Positions 50,816 through 60,339 of a stretch of 64,000 bases of DNA are shown here, piece after piece. This DNA is from Bacillus sp. KH172YL63 (GTDB taxonomy: Bacteria > Bacillota > Bacilli > Bacillales > Bacillaceae_B): contig NZ_AP022842.1 in assembly GCF_011398925.1 (NCBI RefSeq), positions 856,001 through 920,000 on the forward strand, given 5' to 3'. Position numbers and translations under genes: made by a program. Below the pieces are notes generated by a model that was not told the origin of the DNA, did no database searches, and worked only from the letters and a program-made list of their open reading frames with translations. The first letter of the stretch is position 1, and the number at the start of each line of letters is the position of its first letter.

Positions 50816-51184
50816 ATGATGTTTGATGTGAATGTGTCCGCTTGGATAGCGGGAGCCGTGCTGTATATGGTGTACGGGGGAATTTATTATTCGATATTAC
50901 TGGGGAAGAAAGACCAAGCGCAGGGCGGTGCGGTCAAATACGTGGTTGCCGTGTTGGTCGCCTTCATCAGTTCATTCTCAGTCGGCCTGCTTATACAGAT
51001 GACAGGAGGAGAGAATGCCGCTGAAGGAGCTTTGGTTGGGGGAATCATTGGCCTGCTTATCGGGCTTGTTTATTTGAAAAATGCACTGTTTGGCATGATC
51101 ACCAGACGTATGTTTATAGTCGCCATAGGTGATCACCTCGTCATTTTTACGCTGCTTGGAACGCTGCACGGATTATTTTTATAG
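50816..51184 (+). CDS. DUF1761-family membrane protein
   Basis: A 122-aa protein with four membrane helices. ATG at 50816 follows TGGAGGAATTGTC and lies 13 bp after the regulator; the frame is open further upstream only inside the AraC gene. Landmarks are NVSAWIAGAVLYMVYGGIYY, the small-residue helix VVAVLVAFISSFSVGLLI and the terminal RRMFIVAIGDHLVIFTLLGT. This fits DUF1761. Function unknown; context suggests control by the AraC-GyrI protein. Confidence 0.78.
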   Translation: MMFDVNVSAWIAGAVLYMVYGGIYYSILLGKKDQAQGGAVKYVVAVLVAFISSFSVGLLIQMTGGENAAEGALVGGIIGLLIGLVYLKNALFGMITRRMFIVAIGDHLVIFTLLGTLHGLFL

Positions 51185-51252
51185 TATTTCAGTTTGAATC
51201 TATCAATGGTTCAGATTTTTTTATGGAAAATCAGGGAATCCGCCTAATTTTT

Positions 51253-51281
51253 TGAAACTTTCCCCTCTTTGGCTCCGTATA
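51253..51281 (+). promoter_or_regulatory. Sigma-W-type promoter of floT
   Basis: TGAAAC (51253-51258), 17-bp spacer, CGTATA (51276-51281). It matches the sigma-W consensus TGAAAC-N16/17-CGTA and stands upstream of a gene known to be in the sigma-W regulon in B. subtilis. Confidence 0.85.
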
Positions 51282-51363
51282 TAGTAGTGTAGCCAGCACT
51301 TTTATTTACGATTAAATCAGAGGAGAAGCTGATTTAAACAAAATGTCGAGAGGGGTTGTCAGA

Positions 51364-52875
51364 ATGCTAGAATCATTGAGTGTGATCGGATTTTTGATTT
51401 TCCTGATTCCGATCCTTATTATTGCGGCGATCGTAGGGGTGGCGTATTATTTCTGGATGAGATTCCGCTACCGTACTGCGAAGTCGAATCAGGCACTGAT
51501 TATCACAGGACCGAAACTTGGGGATCCTGAAAAAGAATCGAATATCTTCACCGACCAGGAAGGCCGTTCGATGAAAATCATCCGCGGCGGTGGTTACAGA
51601 TTAAGACGTTTCCAGACGTCCACACCTGTCAATCTTACTTCCTTCCAATTAAAATTATCGACTCCGAGAGTCTACACGAACGGCGGGGTGCCGATCGTCG
51701 CTGATGCGGTGGCGATGGTGAAGGTTGCCGATACGCTGAACGGAATCGCAAACTATGCCGAGCAGTTCCTTGGCAAAGATCAAAAAGAAATTGAAGATGA
51801 AATCATCGAGGTACTCGGAAGTAACCTCCGGGCGATCCTTTCGAAGATGACGGTTGAAGACATTAACAGCAATCGAGAAAAATTCAATGCCGATGTATCT
51901 GAAATCGCACAGCAGCAGCTTGATTTAATGGGCTTCAAAATCACGTCACTGGGTCTTACCGACATTCGGGATGCCGACGAAGAAAATGGATACTTAAAAA
52001 ACCTTGGGCGCCCACGTATCGCAGAGGTTCGCAAGCAGGCTGAGATAGCGGAAGCAAACACAGAGCGTGAAACTCGTATCCACCGGGCCCAGACCGATCA
52101 GGAAGCGAAGGAAGAAGAATACAAACGTCAAATCACGATTGCAGAATCGAAAAAAGAAAAAGATATCAAAGACGCTGCTTTCAAGGAAGAAACAGAGCGG
52201 GCAAGGGCGAAATCCGAACAGTCATATGAACTGGAAAGGGCAAAGCTTGCCAAGGAAGTAAAAGAAGAAGAATTGACCCTTCAATTCCTTGAGCGCGAAC
52301 GTGCCGTCAAATTGGAAGCGGAAGAGTCCAAGGTACGTAAAACAAAAGCAGATGCAGATTACTACGAAACAACACGCCGGGCAGAAGCAGAAGCCCGGAA
52401 ATCGGAAATTGATGGGGAAGCGAAAGCGAAGATCCGCAGGGAAGAAGGTTCTGCCGAAGCAGATGTCATCCGTGAACGTGGTAAAGCAGAAGCCGAATCC
52501 CGCAAGCTCCTGGCAGAGGCAATGGAAAAGCATGGAGATGTCATCATCACCGAGAAGCTGATCGAAATGCTGCCAATCTTCGCAGAGAAGATCGCCCAGC
52601 CGCTTAACAACATCGATTCAGTCAAGATCATCGATTCCGGAAATGGTCAGGGTGTGCCTTCCTTCGGGAAAAGCATCACGAGAACGATGCTCGATATGCA
52701 GGAACCACTCCGTGAAATGACTGGCATTGATGTAGGCGAATTGCTGAAGTCGTATGCAGGCAGAGCCAACGAAAGACCTTATCAGCCGGCCATTTCCGAG
52801 TCGGCAGACAATGAAGTGGCAGCAACGACCGAAGAGCAGGAAAAAGAGCCTGTGGAAGCAGGTCAGGGGAAGTAA
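51364..52875 (+). CDS. floT: Flotillin FloT (YuaG)
   Basis: A 503-aa membrane scaffold protein (510 if ATG at 51343 is used; GAGAGGGG sits 9 nt before 51364, so that start is preferred). One N-terminal membrane hairpin or helix (VIGFLIFLIPILIIAAIVGV), an SPFH/PHB domain at about 40-200 (ALIITGPKLGDPEKESNIFT, RGGGYRLRRFQTSTPVNL), a long Ala/Glu-rich coiled coil at about 210-390, and a C-terminal oligomerisation segment. It organises lipid-raft-like membrane domains and counters antibiotic stress. The usual nfeD (yuaF) partner is absent from the neighbourhood. Confidence 0.93.
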   Translation: MLESLSVIGFLIFLIPILIIAAIVGVAYYFWMRFRYRTAKSNQALIITGPKLGDPEKESNIFTDQEGRSMKIIRGGGYRLRRFQTSTPVNLTSFQLKLSTPRVYTNGGVPIVADAVAMVKVADTLNGIANYAEQFLGKDQKEIEDEIIEVLGSNLRAILSKMTVEDINSNREKFNADVSEIAQQQLDLMGFKITSLGLTDIRDADEENGYLKNLGRPRIAEVRKQAEIAEANTERETRIHRAQTDQEAKEEEYKRQITIAESKKEKDIKDAAFKEETERARAKSEQSYELERAKLAKEVKEEELTLQFLERERAVKLEAEESKVRKTKADADYYETTRRAEAEARKSEIDGEAKAKIRREEGSAEADVIRERGKAEAESRKLLAEAMEKHGDVIITEKLIEMLPIFAEKIAQPLNNIDSVKIIDSGNGQGVPSFGKSITRTMLDMQEPLREMTGIDVGELLKSYAGRANERPYQPAISESADNEVAATTEEQEKEPVEAGQGK

Positions 52876-52883
52876 ACCAGTAG

Positions 52884-52919
52884 AAAAAAGAGATGTCTCG
52901 TGGAGGCATCTCTTTTTTT
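52884..52919 (+). terminator. Terminator after floT
   Basis: Stem AAAAAGAGATG/CATCTCTTTTT with a long T-run. Confidence 0.87.
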
Positions 52920-52941
52920 ACATGTAAAGGGCAGCAGCTCC

Positions 52942-54687
52942 TCACTCTACAACCGCGACCTCAATATGCCTCGCTTCCTTCACATCAAATAACCCCATAT
53001 CGGTCAGCTTGAGCTCTGGAATAACCGGCAGTGTAAGGAAAGAGAGGGTTAGGAACGGGTTGAAATCCCCTCTGAACCCCAATTCACCAAACCCACGCTT
53101 CAATTGTTGAAGGCCTGCAGCCACATCTTTATACGATCCGTCAAACATCAATCCCCCAATCGGTAAAGGAAGGGATGAGAGGACCTTTCCGTCCTTGACC
53201 ATCACGAGACCGCCGTTCATTCCCTCCAGCTCAGAAATCGCTTTGAGGATATCGGCATCATTCGTACCTGAAGCCACGATGTTGTGGGAATCATGGGCAA
53301 TGGTCGTGGCGATGGCTCCTTCCTTCAGGCGGAACCCTTTTACGATACCAAGGCCGATGTGACCGGTCAGCTTATGTCTTTCAACGACAACCATCTTCAG
53401 CTGATCCTCTGTCGTAGAAGGGATGAAGTTGCCGCCATCCACCTGCATAGTGTCAGTCCGTTTGATCGTACTGAGCTGGTTTGGGATGATTTCAATCATA
53501 TGAGCTGAGTGAGAAGGACCAATCGGTATCATCAGGTCCTGTTCTGTGATATCCGGGATCTTCACCGTGGATGTAAGGGTTCGGGAAGGCTGCTGCTTCT
53601 TGATCTCCCCGCCTACCCAATGCCCGTGAAAGGCGACTTGTCTGCCGGCTTTATAGACTTCGGAAATGTCCAGTGTTTCAAGGTCATCAAGGAAGATGAA
53701 ATCGGCTTCGAATCCGGGGGCAATGGCCCCTTTTTGAAGTAAACCATAGCATTCTGCTGCATTGAGGGAAGCCATGGATATCGCCAATAATGGATCAAGC
53801 CCCTCGGCGATTGCCAGTCTGATGCAGTGATCGATGCTTCCTTCTTCGATTAAGTCGTCAAGATGCTTGTCATCGGTACAGAACAGGCATCGCCGGGCAT
53901 TTCGTTCATTCACGACGCCGATGAGTGAAGCCAAGTCTTTTGCAACAGAGCCTTCACGGATCAACACATACATCCCCCGCTGGAGGCGTTCCAACGCTTC
54001 AGACACGGTCGTGCACTCATGATCGGTCCGGATGCCAGCAGCCCTGTATACATTGATGGCGTTGGAGTCGAGTCCTGCCAGGTGCCCGTCCATGTGAGGG
54101 GAGGACGGTGTGGTGGCGATGATTTTATCCACGATATGGTCATCGCCCTTTTGCAGGGAAGGGTAGTCCATGACTTCCGCGAGACCGAGGACACGTTCAT
54201 GCTCGTAGAAGGGTTTCAAGTCGCTTGCGGATAACGTGGCACCTGAATGTTCAAAGGGAGTGGCAGGCACACAGGACGGGAGCATAATGAACACATCCAA
54301 CGGTATGCCTTCAGAATCGTCCAGCATAAATTGGATGCCTTTCTCACCGGCTACATTCCCAATTTCGTGTGGATCGGTGATGACCGTCGTGACGCCATGA
54401 GGCATGACGACTTTTGCGAATTCAGAAGGAGGGACCATCGAGGATTCGATATGGACGTGGGCATCGATGAAAGAAGGGCTCATATACCGTCCTTTTGCAT
54501 CGATGACCTCCCTGCCCTCATACTCGCCGATCCCGACAAACATGCCGTCGGTCATCGCCACATCCCCTTCGATGATGGATAGGTTGAACACATCGATGAT
54601 TTTTGCATTTTTTATCACGACGTCCGCCGGGATGGTTTTATTTGCAACTGCAATCTTTTTCTTCAGTGTTTCTTTTTTCGTACCCAT
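52942..54687 (-). CDS. ade: Adenine deaminase
   Basis: A 581-aa amidohydrolase of the AdeC type. Metal motif FIDAHVHIESSMVPPSEF near residue 90, then DPHEIGNVAGEKG, the HLAGLDSNAINVYRAAG stretch, and DHECTTVSEALERLQRGMYV. The C-terminal adenine deaminase domain has HMIEIIPNQLSTIKR and ATTIAHDSHNIVASGTNDAD. It converts adenine to hypoxanthine and ammonia with Mn or Fe. A purine riboswitch with a terminator lies in its leader. GGAGAGGATTTC ribosome site. Confidence 0.93.
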   Translation of the reverse strand: MGTKKETLKKKIAVANKTIPADVVIKNAKIIDVFNLSIIEGDVAMTDGMFVGIGEYEGREVIDAKGRYMSPSFIDAHVHIESSMVPPSEFAKVVMPHGVTTVITDPHEIGNVAGEKGIQFMLDDSEGIPLDVFIMLPSCVPATPFEHSGATLSASDLKPFYEHERVLGLAEVMDYPSLQKGDDHIVDKIIATTPSSPHMDGHLAGLDSNAINVYRAAGIRTDHECTTVSEALERLQRGMYVLIREGSVAKDLASLIGVVNERNARRCLFCTDDKHLDDLIEEGSIDHCIRLAIAEGLDPLLAISMASLNAAECYGLLQKGAIAPGFEADFIFLDDLETLDISEVYKAGRQVAFHGHWVGGEIKKQQPSRTLTSTVKIPDITEQDLMIPIGPSHSAHMIEIIPNQLSTIKRTDTMQVDGGNFIPSTTEDQLKMVVVERHKLTGHIGLGIVKGFRLKEGAIATTIAHDSHNIVASGTNDADILKAISELEGMNGGLVMVKDGKVLSSLPLPIGGLMFDGSYKDVAAGLQQLKRGFGELGFRGDFNPFLTLSFLTLPVIPELKLTDMGLFDVKEARHIEVAVVE

Positions 54688-54707
54688 GAAATCCTCTCCT
54701 TATCAAT

Positions 54708-54736
54708 GAAAAAACCCCGGGATGGCCCCGGGGTTT
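54708..54736 (-). terminator. Terminator of the purine riboswitch
   Basis: On the minus strand CCCCGGGGCCATCCCGGGG is followed by TTTTTTC, just before the ade ribosome site. It is the OFF structure of the riboswitch. Confidence 0.88.
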
Positions 54737-54778
54737 GACATATAGAGAGAAGAGCAGGGACTTCTGTCGCTGCTCTCT

Positions 54779-54848
54779 CTCGTAGTCAAACCATTTACGG
54801 TGGCTTGGTAGAAACTTTTGGACCATATTTCCAATATTATACGAGTTT
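54779..54848 (-). ncRNA. Purine riboswitch aptamer, guanine class
   Basis: On the minus strand AACTCGTATAATATTGGAAA opens P1-P2, GTTTCTACCAAGC is the conserved core, CCGTAAATGGTTTGACTACG closes P3 and P1. The base that reads the ligand is the C in GACTACG, which specifies guanine/hypoxanthine; adenine aptamers have U there. It controls the adenine deaminase gene by transcription termination. Confidence 0.92.
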
Positions 54849-55075
54849 ATAGATGAAAGTATTTATCAAGATTACCTCACATTTTATATGCACCGAAAGC
54901 ACTGTGTCAATGGTCAGTTGATCGTGAATCAGCGGGGGTGTTGTGTGTCCTTCACGGCATGGGTCCGGGGTAACGGCAAGGGAGGTGAACTTTTACCATA
55001 AAAATCCTTTACAGCTCATAGTTTTCCTTTACTATTAAAGATAGAGTTTTCTGATAAAATATCCTGGAGGTAAAC

Positions 55076-56464
55076 ATGAAGCTGAAAATTTTACATACCA
55101 ATGATGTGCATAGTCATTTCGATTCATTTTCAAAAGCAGCATCATTTATCAAGGAGAATACAGACGAACATACAATCATCCTGGACGGGGGAGACTTCGC
55201 AGACTTCCGGAGCATCGAGCTTCAGGGAACAAGGGGAATGGCCGCAATCGAACTGCTGAAAGAAGTGGGGTATGATGCTCTGACGGTCGGCAATAATGAA
55301 ATGTTTAACGGACCCGGGACGCTGCAGCATATGGCAGGGAACAGTCCTGTCCCCTTCATCAGCAATAACCTGTACTTGAAAGATCAATCAGAGATCAACG
55401 GGGTGAGTCGGAGCATCATCCTCGAGAAGAATGGCTTGCGCCTGTTCATCACAGGATCATCGCCTGATTTAGGGGTTTTCAATGATGGGCTCGGTGTACA
55501 TCTGACAGATTACAAAGCAGCCATTCAGGAGGAAATCGAACGGAATCGGGGGAAATATGATCTTGGCATCCTCCTTAATCATGTGGGCACGATGGCCGAT
55601 GAAGAGCTTGCAGAAGAGCTTGATGGGATCGATGTGATCATTTCTGCACATGATCACGTCCTGTATCCACAAGCAAAGATCGTGAACGGAACGGTGATGA
55701 ATAGTGCCGGCTGCTACGGGGAGCACGTTGGCGTCATTGAACTGGAGATCTCAGAGATTGGAATTGAACTGCTCCGGGGAGAGACGGTTTCCATCCAGTC
55801 CTATCCGGTTGATGAAGACATCACACACATCATGAAAAGAAATAAACAGCGGGCGATCGACGTATTAAGCGAGCCTCTGTATACATTGGCACAGCCTCTT
55901 TGGCATGATGTGATCGAAGAGAATCCCCTGAGTAACCTCATCGCAGACGGTCTCAAGGATATGCTGAAGTGTGACATTGGGTTGATTAACGGCGGGATCG
56001 TGAATGCCGGGATCTTTGATTACATCAGCAACAAGAAACTCATTGAAATCTGTCCATCACCGCTAAATCCGACGTCCTTTGAAATTCAAGGCAAACATCT
56101 TAAGCAGGCGATCGAGGAATCAATGGACAGCCAGGTGTGCTTGGCAGATGGAAAAGGACCGGGCTTCCGGGGCAAATTCGTCGGCAGCCTCCACCTGTCT
56201 GGGGCGGAGATCATTCATGACGGAAAAGAGGGAATCCGCATCCTGATTGGAAACGCACCTTTAGAAGAAGACACATGGTACTCTGTTGCATCTTCCGATT
56301 ATTTGCAGCGGGGATCAGGTTATCCATCTCTCGCTCATGGACGCAATGACCGCTATTTGCCTGAAGAAATCCGTGATGTGATCCGCCTGTATGCCGAGAA
56401 GAAAGAGTGTGTGGAAAAAGCGCAGGTGAAACGTTGGAAAAAGGCGAGTAACGTATTGGCATAG
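55076..56464 (+). CDS. 5'-nucleotidase-like metallophosphatase (YunD-like)
   Basis: A 462-aa two-domain phosphoesterase, the length of B. subtilis YunD. The N-terminal metallophosphatase domain holds LHTNDVHSHFDSF, ILDGGDFADFRSIELQG, VGNNEMFNG and VIISAHDHVLYPQ (dinuclear metal ligands). The C-terminal 5'-nucleotidase domain (from about 290) has NPLSNLIADGLKDMLKCDIG and SSDYLQRGSGYPSLAHGRND. There is no signal peptide, so it acts in the cytoplasm, perhaps on nucleotides. GGAGG ribosome site; independent of the ade operon. Confidence 0.87.
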   Translation: MKLKILHTNDVHSHFDSFSKAASFIKENTDEHTIILDGGDFADFRSIELQGTRGMAAIELLKEVGYDALTVGNNEMFNGPGTLQHMAGNSPVPFISNNLYLKDQSEINGVSRSIILEKNGLRLFITGSSPDLGVFNDGLGVHLTDYKAAIQEEIERNRGKYDLGILLNHVGTMADEELAEELDGIDVIISAHDHVLYPQAKIVNGTVMNSAGCYGEHVGVIELEISEIGIELLRGETVSIQSYPVDEDITHIMKRNKQRAIDVLSEPLYTLAQPLWHDVIEENPLSNLIADGLKDMLKCDIGLINGGIVNAGIFDYISNKKLIEICPSPLNPTSFEIQGKHLKQAIEESMDSQVCLADGKGPGFRGKFVGSLHLSGAEIIHDGKEGIRILIGNAPLEEDTWYSVASSDYLQRGSGYPSLAHGRNDRYLPEEIRDVIRLYAEKKECVEKAQVKRWKKASNVLA

Positions 56465-56497
56465 GTCAAAAGAAGAGAATGGACATGGAGGAGCATA

Positions 56498-57598
56498 ATG
56501 ATGGGAGAATTCACACTGATCGACGCATATCAAAAAGCCGAGCATTCACTGCAAGGCCATGGAAGACGAAATCTCGATGTGTTGAAAAGAGCATTGGAGT
56601 CCGTGGACGGAGAGATGGAAAGTGATATTTACGGCGCGGGTAAAATAATCGAAGACTTTCAAAAGAAGATGGCACAATACCTGGGAAAAGCGTCTGCTGT
56701 ATTTTTCCCAAGCGGGACGATGGCTCAGCAGATTGCCCTCAGGATCTGGTGTGATCAAAAGGAACTTTATAAAGTGGCATACCATCCGCTCAGTCATCTT
56801 GAAATCCATGAAGAAGATGGCTTGAAGAAATTACACGGTATCGAGCCGATCCTGCTTGCCGATAAGGACCAGGTGATCACTTTGGAAGACGTGGAGGATA
56901 TGGGGGAAGAGGTTGCCTGCCTGCTGCTTGAGCTTCCACAGAGGGAGATCGGGGGCCAGCTGCCGACATATGAGACACTCCAATCGATTTCAAGACACTG
57001 CAGGGAAAAGGGGATCAAGCTTCATTTGGATGGTGCCCGGCTCTATGAGATCCTTCCGTATTACAGGAAAACGGCGGAAGAGATCTGTTCCTTGTTTGAC
57101 AGCGTGTATATTTCATTTTACAAAGGAATCGGCGGACTTGCCGGGGCGGTCCTGGCGGGGGATGAGAAATTCACCGAAGAATCGAAGGTGTGGAAAAGGC
57201 GGCACGGGGGAGATTTGATCAGCCTTTACCCGTACATCATCAGTGCGGATTATTACTTTGACGAGCGGATCAGCAAAATGGAAGAATACTATGACGGGGC
57301 AAGGGAACTCTCTGCTCACTTCAATGCTTGCGAGGGCGTATCGACAGTACCTGAAATCCCTGTCTCCAACATGTTCCACGTCTTATTCCAATTTCCCAAA
57401 AAACAAATCGAAGAACTGTTAATTCAGTTGTACGAAGCAACAGGAATCGGTATGACCGGCTACGTAAAAGAAGTCAGCCAGCACGAATGTACCTATGAAG
57501 CCACCATAGGCGACCAATACGCACACATCCCAAAACAAAAACTGGAAAACTTCTTCACCCTGCTGGACAGAAAACTGAAAGAACTGCAGGCGGAATAA
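56498..57598 (+). CDS. Threonine aldolase/beta-eliminating lyase
   Basis: A 366-aa PLP enzyme of the aspartate-aminotransferase fold. SDIYGAGKIIEDFQKKMAQY and ASAVFFPSGTMAQQIALRIW are the opening; HPLSHLEIHEEDG holds the His that stacks on PLP; LHLDGARLYEILPYY holds the Asp, and VYISFYKGIGGLAGAVLAG holds the Schiff-base Lys. It cleaves L-threonine/allo-threonine to glycine and acetaldehyde, or another beta-hydroxy amino acid. ATG at 56498 or 56501 after ATGGAGGAG. It begins 34 bp after the YunD-like gene. Confidence 0.87.
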   Translation: MMGEFTLIDAYQKAEHSLQGHGRRNLDVLKRALESVDGEMESDIYGAGKIIEDFQKKMAQYLGKASAVFFPSGTMAQQIALRIWCDQKELYKVAYHPLSHLEIHEEDGLKKLHGIEPILLADKDQVITLEDVEDMGEEVACLLLELPQREIGGQLPTYETLQSISRHCREKGIKLHLDGARLYEILPYYRKTAEEICSLFDSVYISFYKGIGGLAGAVLAGDEKFTEESKVWKRRHGGDLISLYPYIISADYYFDERISKMEEYYDGARELSAHFNACEGVSTVPEIPVSNMFHVLFQFPKKQIEELLIQLYEATGIGMTGYVKEVSQHECTYEATIGDQYAHIPKQKLENFFTLLDRKLKELQAE

Positions 57599-57625
57599 AA
57601 ACAGTTATCAACATACCAATGAACA

Positions 57626-57658
57626 AAAAGCATCGGGAAAAGCCCGATGCTTTTTTGT
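57626..57658 (+). terminator. Terminator after the threonine aldolase gene
   Basis: Perfect 12-bp stem AAAAGCATCGGG/CCCGATGCTTTT with T-run. Confidence 0.9.
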
Positions 57659-57662
57659 TGGG

Positions 57663-57750
57663 TGAGGGACGGACCTCCTCATTTTTCACCCAAACTGCGC
57701 CATTAAAGGATTTCTTGGCTGAATAAGGGTGGGGAATGAGGTCCGTCCCC
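57663..57750. repeat. GGACGGACC hairpin repeat, copy 10 (long loop)
   Basis: Arms TGAGGGACGGACCTC (57663-57677) and GAGGTCCGTCCCC (57738-57750) are 60 nt apart. It lies 5 bp after a terminator. Confidence 0.82.
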
Positions 57751-57826
57751 AAAACAGGTATTGAAATATTCTGATTATTAGGTATAATCCGTTACAATAT
57801 ACATTTTTTTGAAGGGGAGAGGTTGT

Positions 57827-59236
57827 ATGGGTATGGGTGTGTACGGGAGTGGTGTAGGTCTGGTGGATGATTTGAGGGATGTTGTTGGAAGTGGGGGTGT
57901 AACGGTGAATGAGACGGTGTTGGAGCAGCATGGGAGGGATGAGTCGTATCACCGGCCAAGTTCCCCTGATGTGGTGGTGTTTCCGAAGAATGCGGGGGAG
58001 GTAAGCCGGATCGTGAAGTTGGCGACGGCCCATCGTACACCGATCATCCCGTTTGGTCTCGGGACGAGCCTTGAAGGACATGTGATTCCGTATGATAAAG
58101 GGATCACCATCGATTTCTCCCAGATGAATAAGATTCTTGAAGTCAGGGAGAAGGACTTCCTCGTGAAGGTTCAACCAGGGGTGACCCGCACTCAATTGAA
58201 TAAAGAATTGAAGAAGTACGGTCTCTTTTTCTCGGTGGATCCGGGGGCAGATGCAACGCTCGGAGGCATGGCTGCCACGAATGCGAGCGGGACGACATCT
58301 GTTAAATACGGCGTCATGCGGGATCAGGTAAGGGATCTGGAAGTGGTGCTGCCAAGCGGAGAAGTGATTCATACCGGGAATATGGCCCAGAAATCGTCGT
58401 CCGGATATCATCTGAACAGCTTGTTCGTCGGGTCAGAAGGGACATTGGGATGTATTACAGAATTGACCCTCCGAGTGTATGGGATTCCGGAGCATATCGT
58501 GGCAGCCCGTGCCTCTTTCCGTCACGTTGATGATGCAGTGGAAGCGGTCGTTTCCATCCTGCAGGCGGGAGTTCCGATCGCCAGGGTGGAACTGGTGGAT
58601 GAACCTTCCATGGTTCAGGCCAACCTGTTCAGCGACACAGATTATAAAGAAAAGCCGACTCTGTTCCTTGAGTTCCACGGAAATGAAGCGGGATTGAAAC
58701 AGGATGTTGAATTTACGAAGGACATTGTAGCAGACCATCGTTGTGAAGATATCATCTTTGAAGAAGATACGGCTGCCCGGAACAAACTGTGGGAAGCAAG
58801 GCATAACCTCGCTTATGCGTATGTACATGGAAATCCTGGAAGGAAGCTGATGGTGACAGATGTGTGTGTACCGATTTCAGAATTGTCCGGTGCGATCCAG
58901 TATGCGAGGAAGAGGCTCGATGAACTCGGGTTGATTGGAGGACTCCTTGGACATGTAGGAGACGGGAATTACCACACCTCCTTAATGATTAACCTTCAAG
59001 ATGAAGATGAAATGAAGAGAGCCGAAACCTATAACGAAGACATCGTGGAGTACGCCATTGAGAGAAACGGGACTTGTACAGGTGAACACGGAGTTGGGGT
59101 CGGAAAGATGAAATATCAGCAGCGGGAACACGGGGCTGCCCTCGGGGTGATGGAGCAGATCAAGCGTGCCATCGATCCCCATGAAATCTTCAATCCCAAT
59201 AAGCTCATACATAAAAAGAAGGAGGAACAGGCATGA
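57827..59236 (+). CDS. FAD-linked glycolate/D-lactate oxidase (GlcD-like)
   Basis: A 469-aa PCMH-type flavoprotein. ATG at 57827 is chosen: GGGGAGAGG ends a few nt before, and the in-frame TTG at 57809 would overlap that site. FAD binding: RTPIIPFGLGTSLEGHVIPY and PGADATLGGMAATNASGTTS, then GSEGTLGCITELTLRVYGIP. The C-terminal part has HVGDGNYHTSL and GTCTGEHGVGVGKMKY, the metal/substrate loops of the GlcD/D-LDH group. It oxidises a 2-hydroxy acid to a 2-oxo acid. A BASS-type carrier overlaps its stop, so uptake and oxidation are coupled. Codons near the start are unusually G-rich. Confidence 0.85.
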   Translation: MGMGVYGSGVGLVDDLRDVVGSGGVTVNETVLEQHGRDESYHRPSSPDVVVFPKNAGEVSRIVKLATAHRTPIIPFGLGTSLEGHVIPYDKGITIDFSQMNKILEVREKDFLVKVQPGVTRTQLNKELKKYGLFFSVDPGADATLGGMAATNASGTTSVKYGVMRDQVRDLEVVLPSGEVIHTGNMAQKSSSGYHLNSLFVGSEGTLGCITELTLRVYGIPEHIVAARASFRHVDDAVEAVVSILQAGVPIARVELVDEPSMVQANLFSDTDYKEKPTLFLEFHGNEAGLKQDVEFTKDIVADHRCEDIIFEEDTAARNKLWEARHNLAYAYVHGNPGRKLMVTDVCVPISELSGAIQYARKRLDELGLIGGLLGHVGDGNYHTSLMINLQDEDEMKRAETYNEDIVEYAIERNGTCTGEHGVGVGKMKYQQREHGAALGVMEQIKRAIDPHEIFNPNKLIHKKKEEQA

Positions 59237-60219
59237 AGCTACTCGAAACAATCAGTGATCTGGCAGGGAAGTATTTCGCTCTATGGGTCATCCTCGTAGC
59301 GGGAGTTGCTTATTTGGTACCTGCACCTTTCCTGTCTTTGGGGAGTTATATCACGATCCTCCTAGGTGTCGTGATGTTCGGGATGGGGCTGACGCTGAAG
59401 CCGGTAGACTTTCAGCTCATACTGAAAAAACCACTGCCAGTCATCACGGGGGTGACGGCGCAATTCCTTATCATGCCCCTTGGTGCCCTGTTGATTGCCT
59501 ATCTCCTTCGCTTGCCTGATGAGTTGGCGGCAGGGTTGGTTTTACTCGGATCGGTTCCGGGAGGCACGTCTTCCAATGTGATGGTGTATTTGGCAAGGGG
59601 CAATCTTGCCCTGTCTGTTGCGATGACATCCCTGTCTACACTTCTTGCGCCAATCCTGACTCCGCTCATATTGCTTGCCCTGGCAGGACAGTGGCTGCCG
59701 GTTGATCCGGTCGCCATGTTCCTTTCGATCGTTCAAGTGATCATCCTTCCGATTACGATTGGATTGGTCCTCAGAAAGCTGTTTCCGGCCACGGTGGAAA
59801 AAAGTCTGGGTGTCGTACCGCTCATCTCTGTACTGGCGATCATGATCATCGTATCAGCGGTCGTCTCGGCAAATGTAGAGAACATAGCAGCATCAGGTGC
59901 GCTCATCTTCACAGCCGTCATGTTGCATAATCTCTTTGGACTGGGGCTTGGGTATGGAACCGGAAGTCTCATGAAGCTGGATGAAGGGAGCAGGCGGGCG
60001 ATTTCAATCGAAGTGGGCATGCAGAACTCTGGTCTCGGCGTTGCACTCGCTTCTGCACACTTTGGTCCCCTTGCTGCCCTGCCGAGTGTGATTGCTGCAG
60101 TATGGCATAATATTTCCGGACCGATCCTGGCTACGCTTTGGAGCAAGAAGCCTGTGAGAGAGAAAGGGAAAACCGGAAGATCTATCAAATCTGCCGTCAG
60201 TACGACGACAGGACAGTAA
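59233..60219 (+). CDS. Bile acid:sodium symporter-family (BASS) transporter
   Basis: A 328-aa protein with about ten membrane helices overlapping the oxidase gene by 4 bp. Family marks: GVVMFGMGLTLKPVDFQLIL, AQFLIMPLGALLIAYLLRLP, LGSVPGGTSSNVMVYLARGN (the crossover region) and SIEVGMQNSGLGVALASAHF. BASS carriers in bacteria move 2-oxo acids such as pyruvate or ketopantoate with sodium. Next to a 2-hydroxy acid oxidase it probably imports or exports that acid or its product (inference). Basic C-terminal tail. Confidence 0.88.
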   Translation: MKLLETISDLAGKYFALWVILVAGVAYLVPAPFLSLGSYITILLGVVMFGMGLTLKPVDFQLILKKPLPVITGVTAQFLIMPLGALLIAYLLRLPDELAAGLVLLGSVPGGTSSNVMVYLARGNLALSVAMTSLSTLLAPILTPLILLALAGQWLPVDPVAMFLSIVQVIILPITIGLVLRKLFPATVEKSLGVVPLISVLAIMIIVSAVVSANVENIAASGALIFTAVMLHNLFGLGLGYGTGSLMKLDEGSRRAISIEVGMQNSGLGVALASAHFGPLAALPSVIAAVWHNISGPILATLWSKKPVREKGKTGRSIKSAVSTTTGQ

Positions 60220-60238
60220 AACAAAACAAAACAAAATC

Positions 60239-60268
60239 GATGCCGTCATCCACTGGGCATCGTTTTTG
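60239..60268 (+). terminator. Terminator after the BASS gene
   Basis: Stem CGATGCC/GGGCATCG with a TTTTTGC tail. Confidence 0.75.
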
Positions 60269-60339
60269 CTTGTGTAGAGTTGGTAAAGAGATGAAGAGTT
60301 TTCCTTTAATTGGATCAAAAGTAATAAGGAGAGATGACA

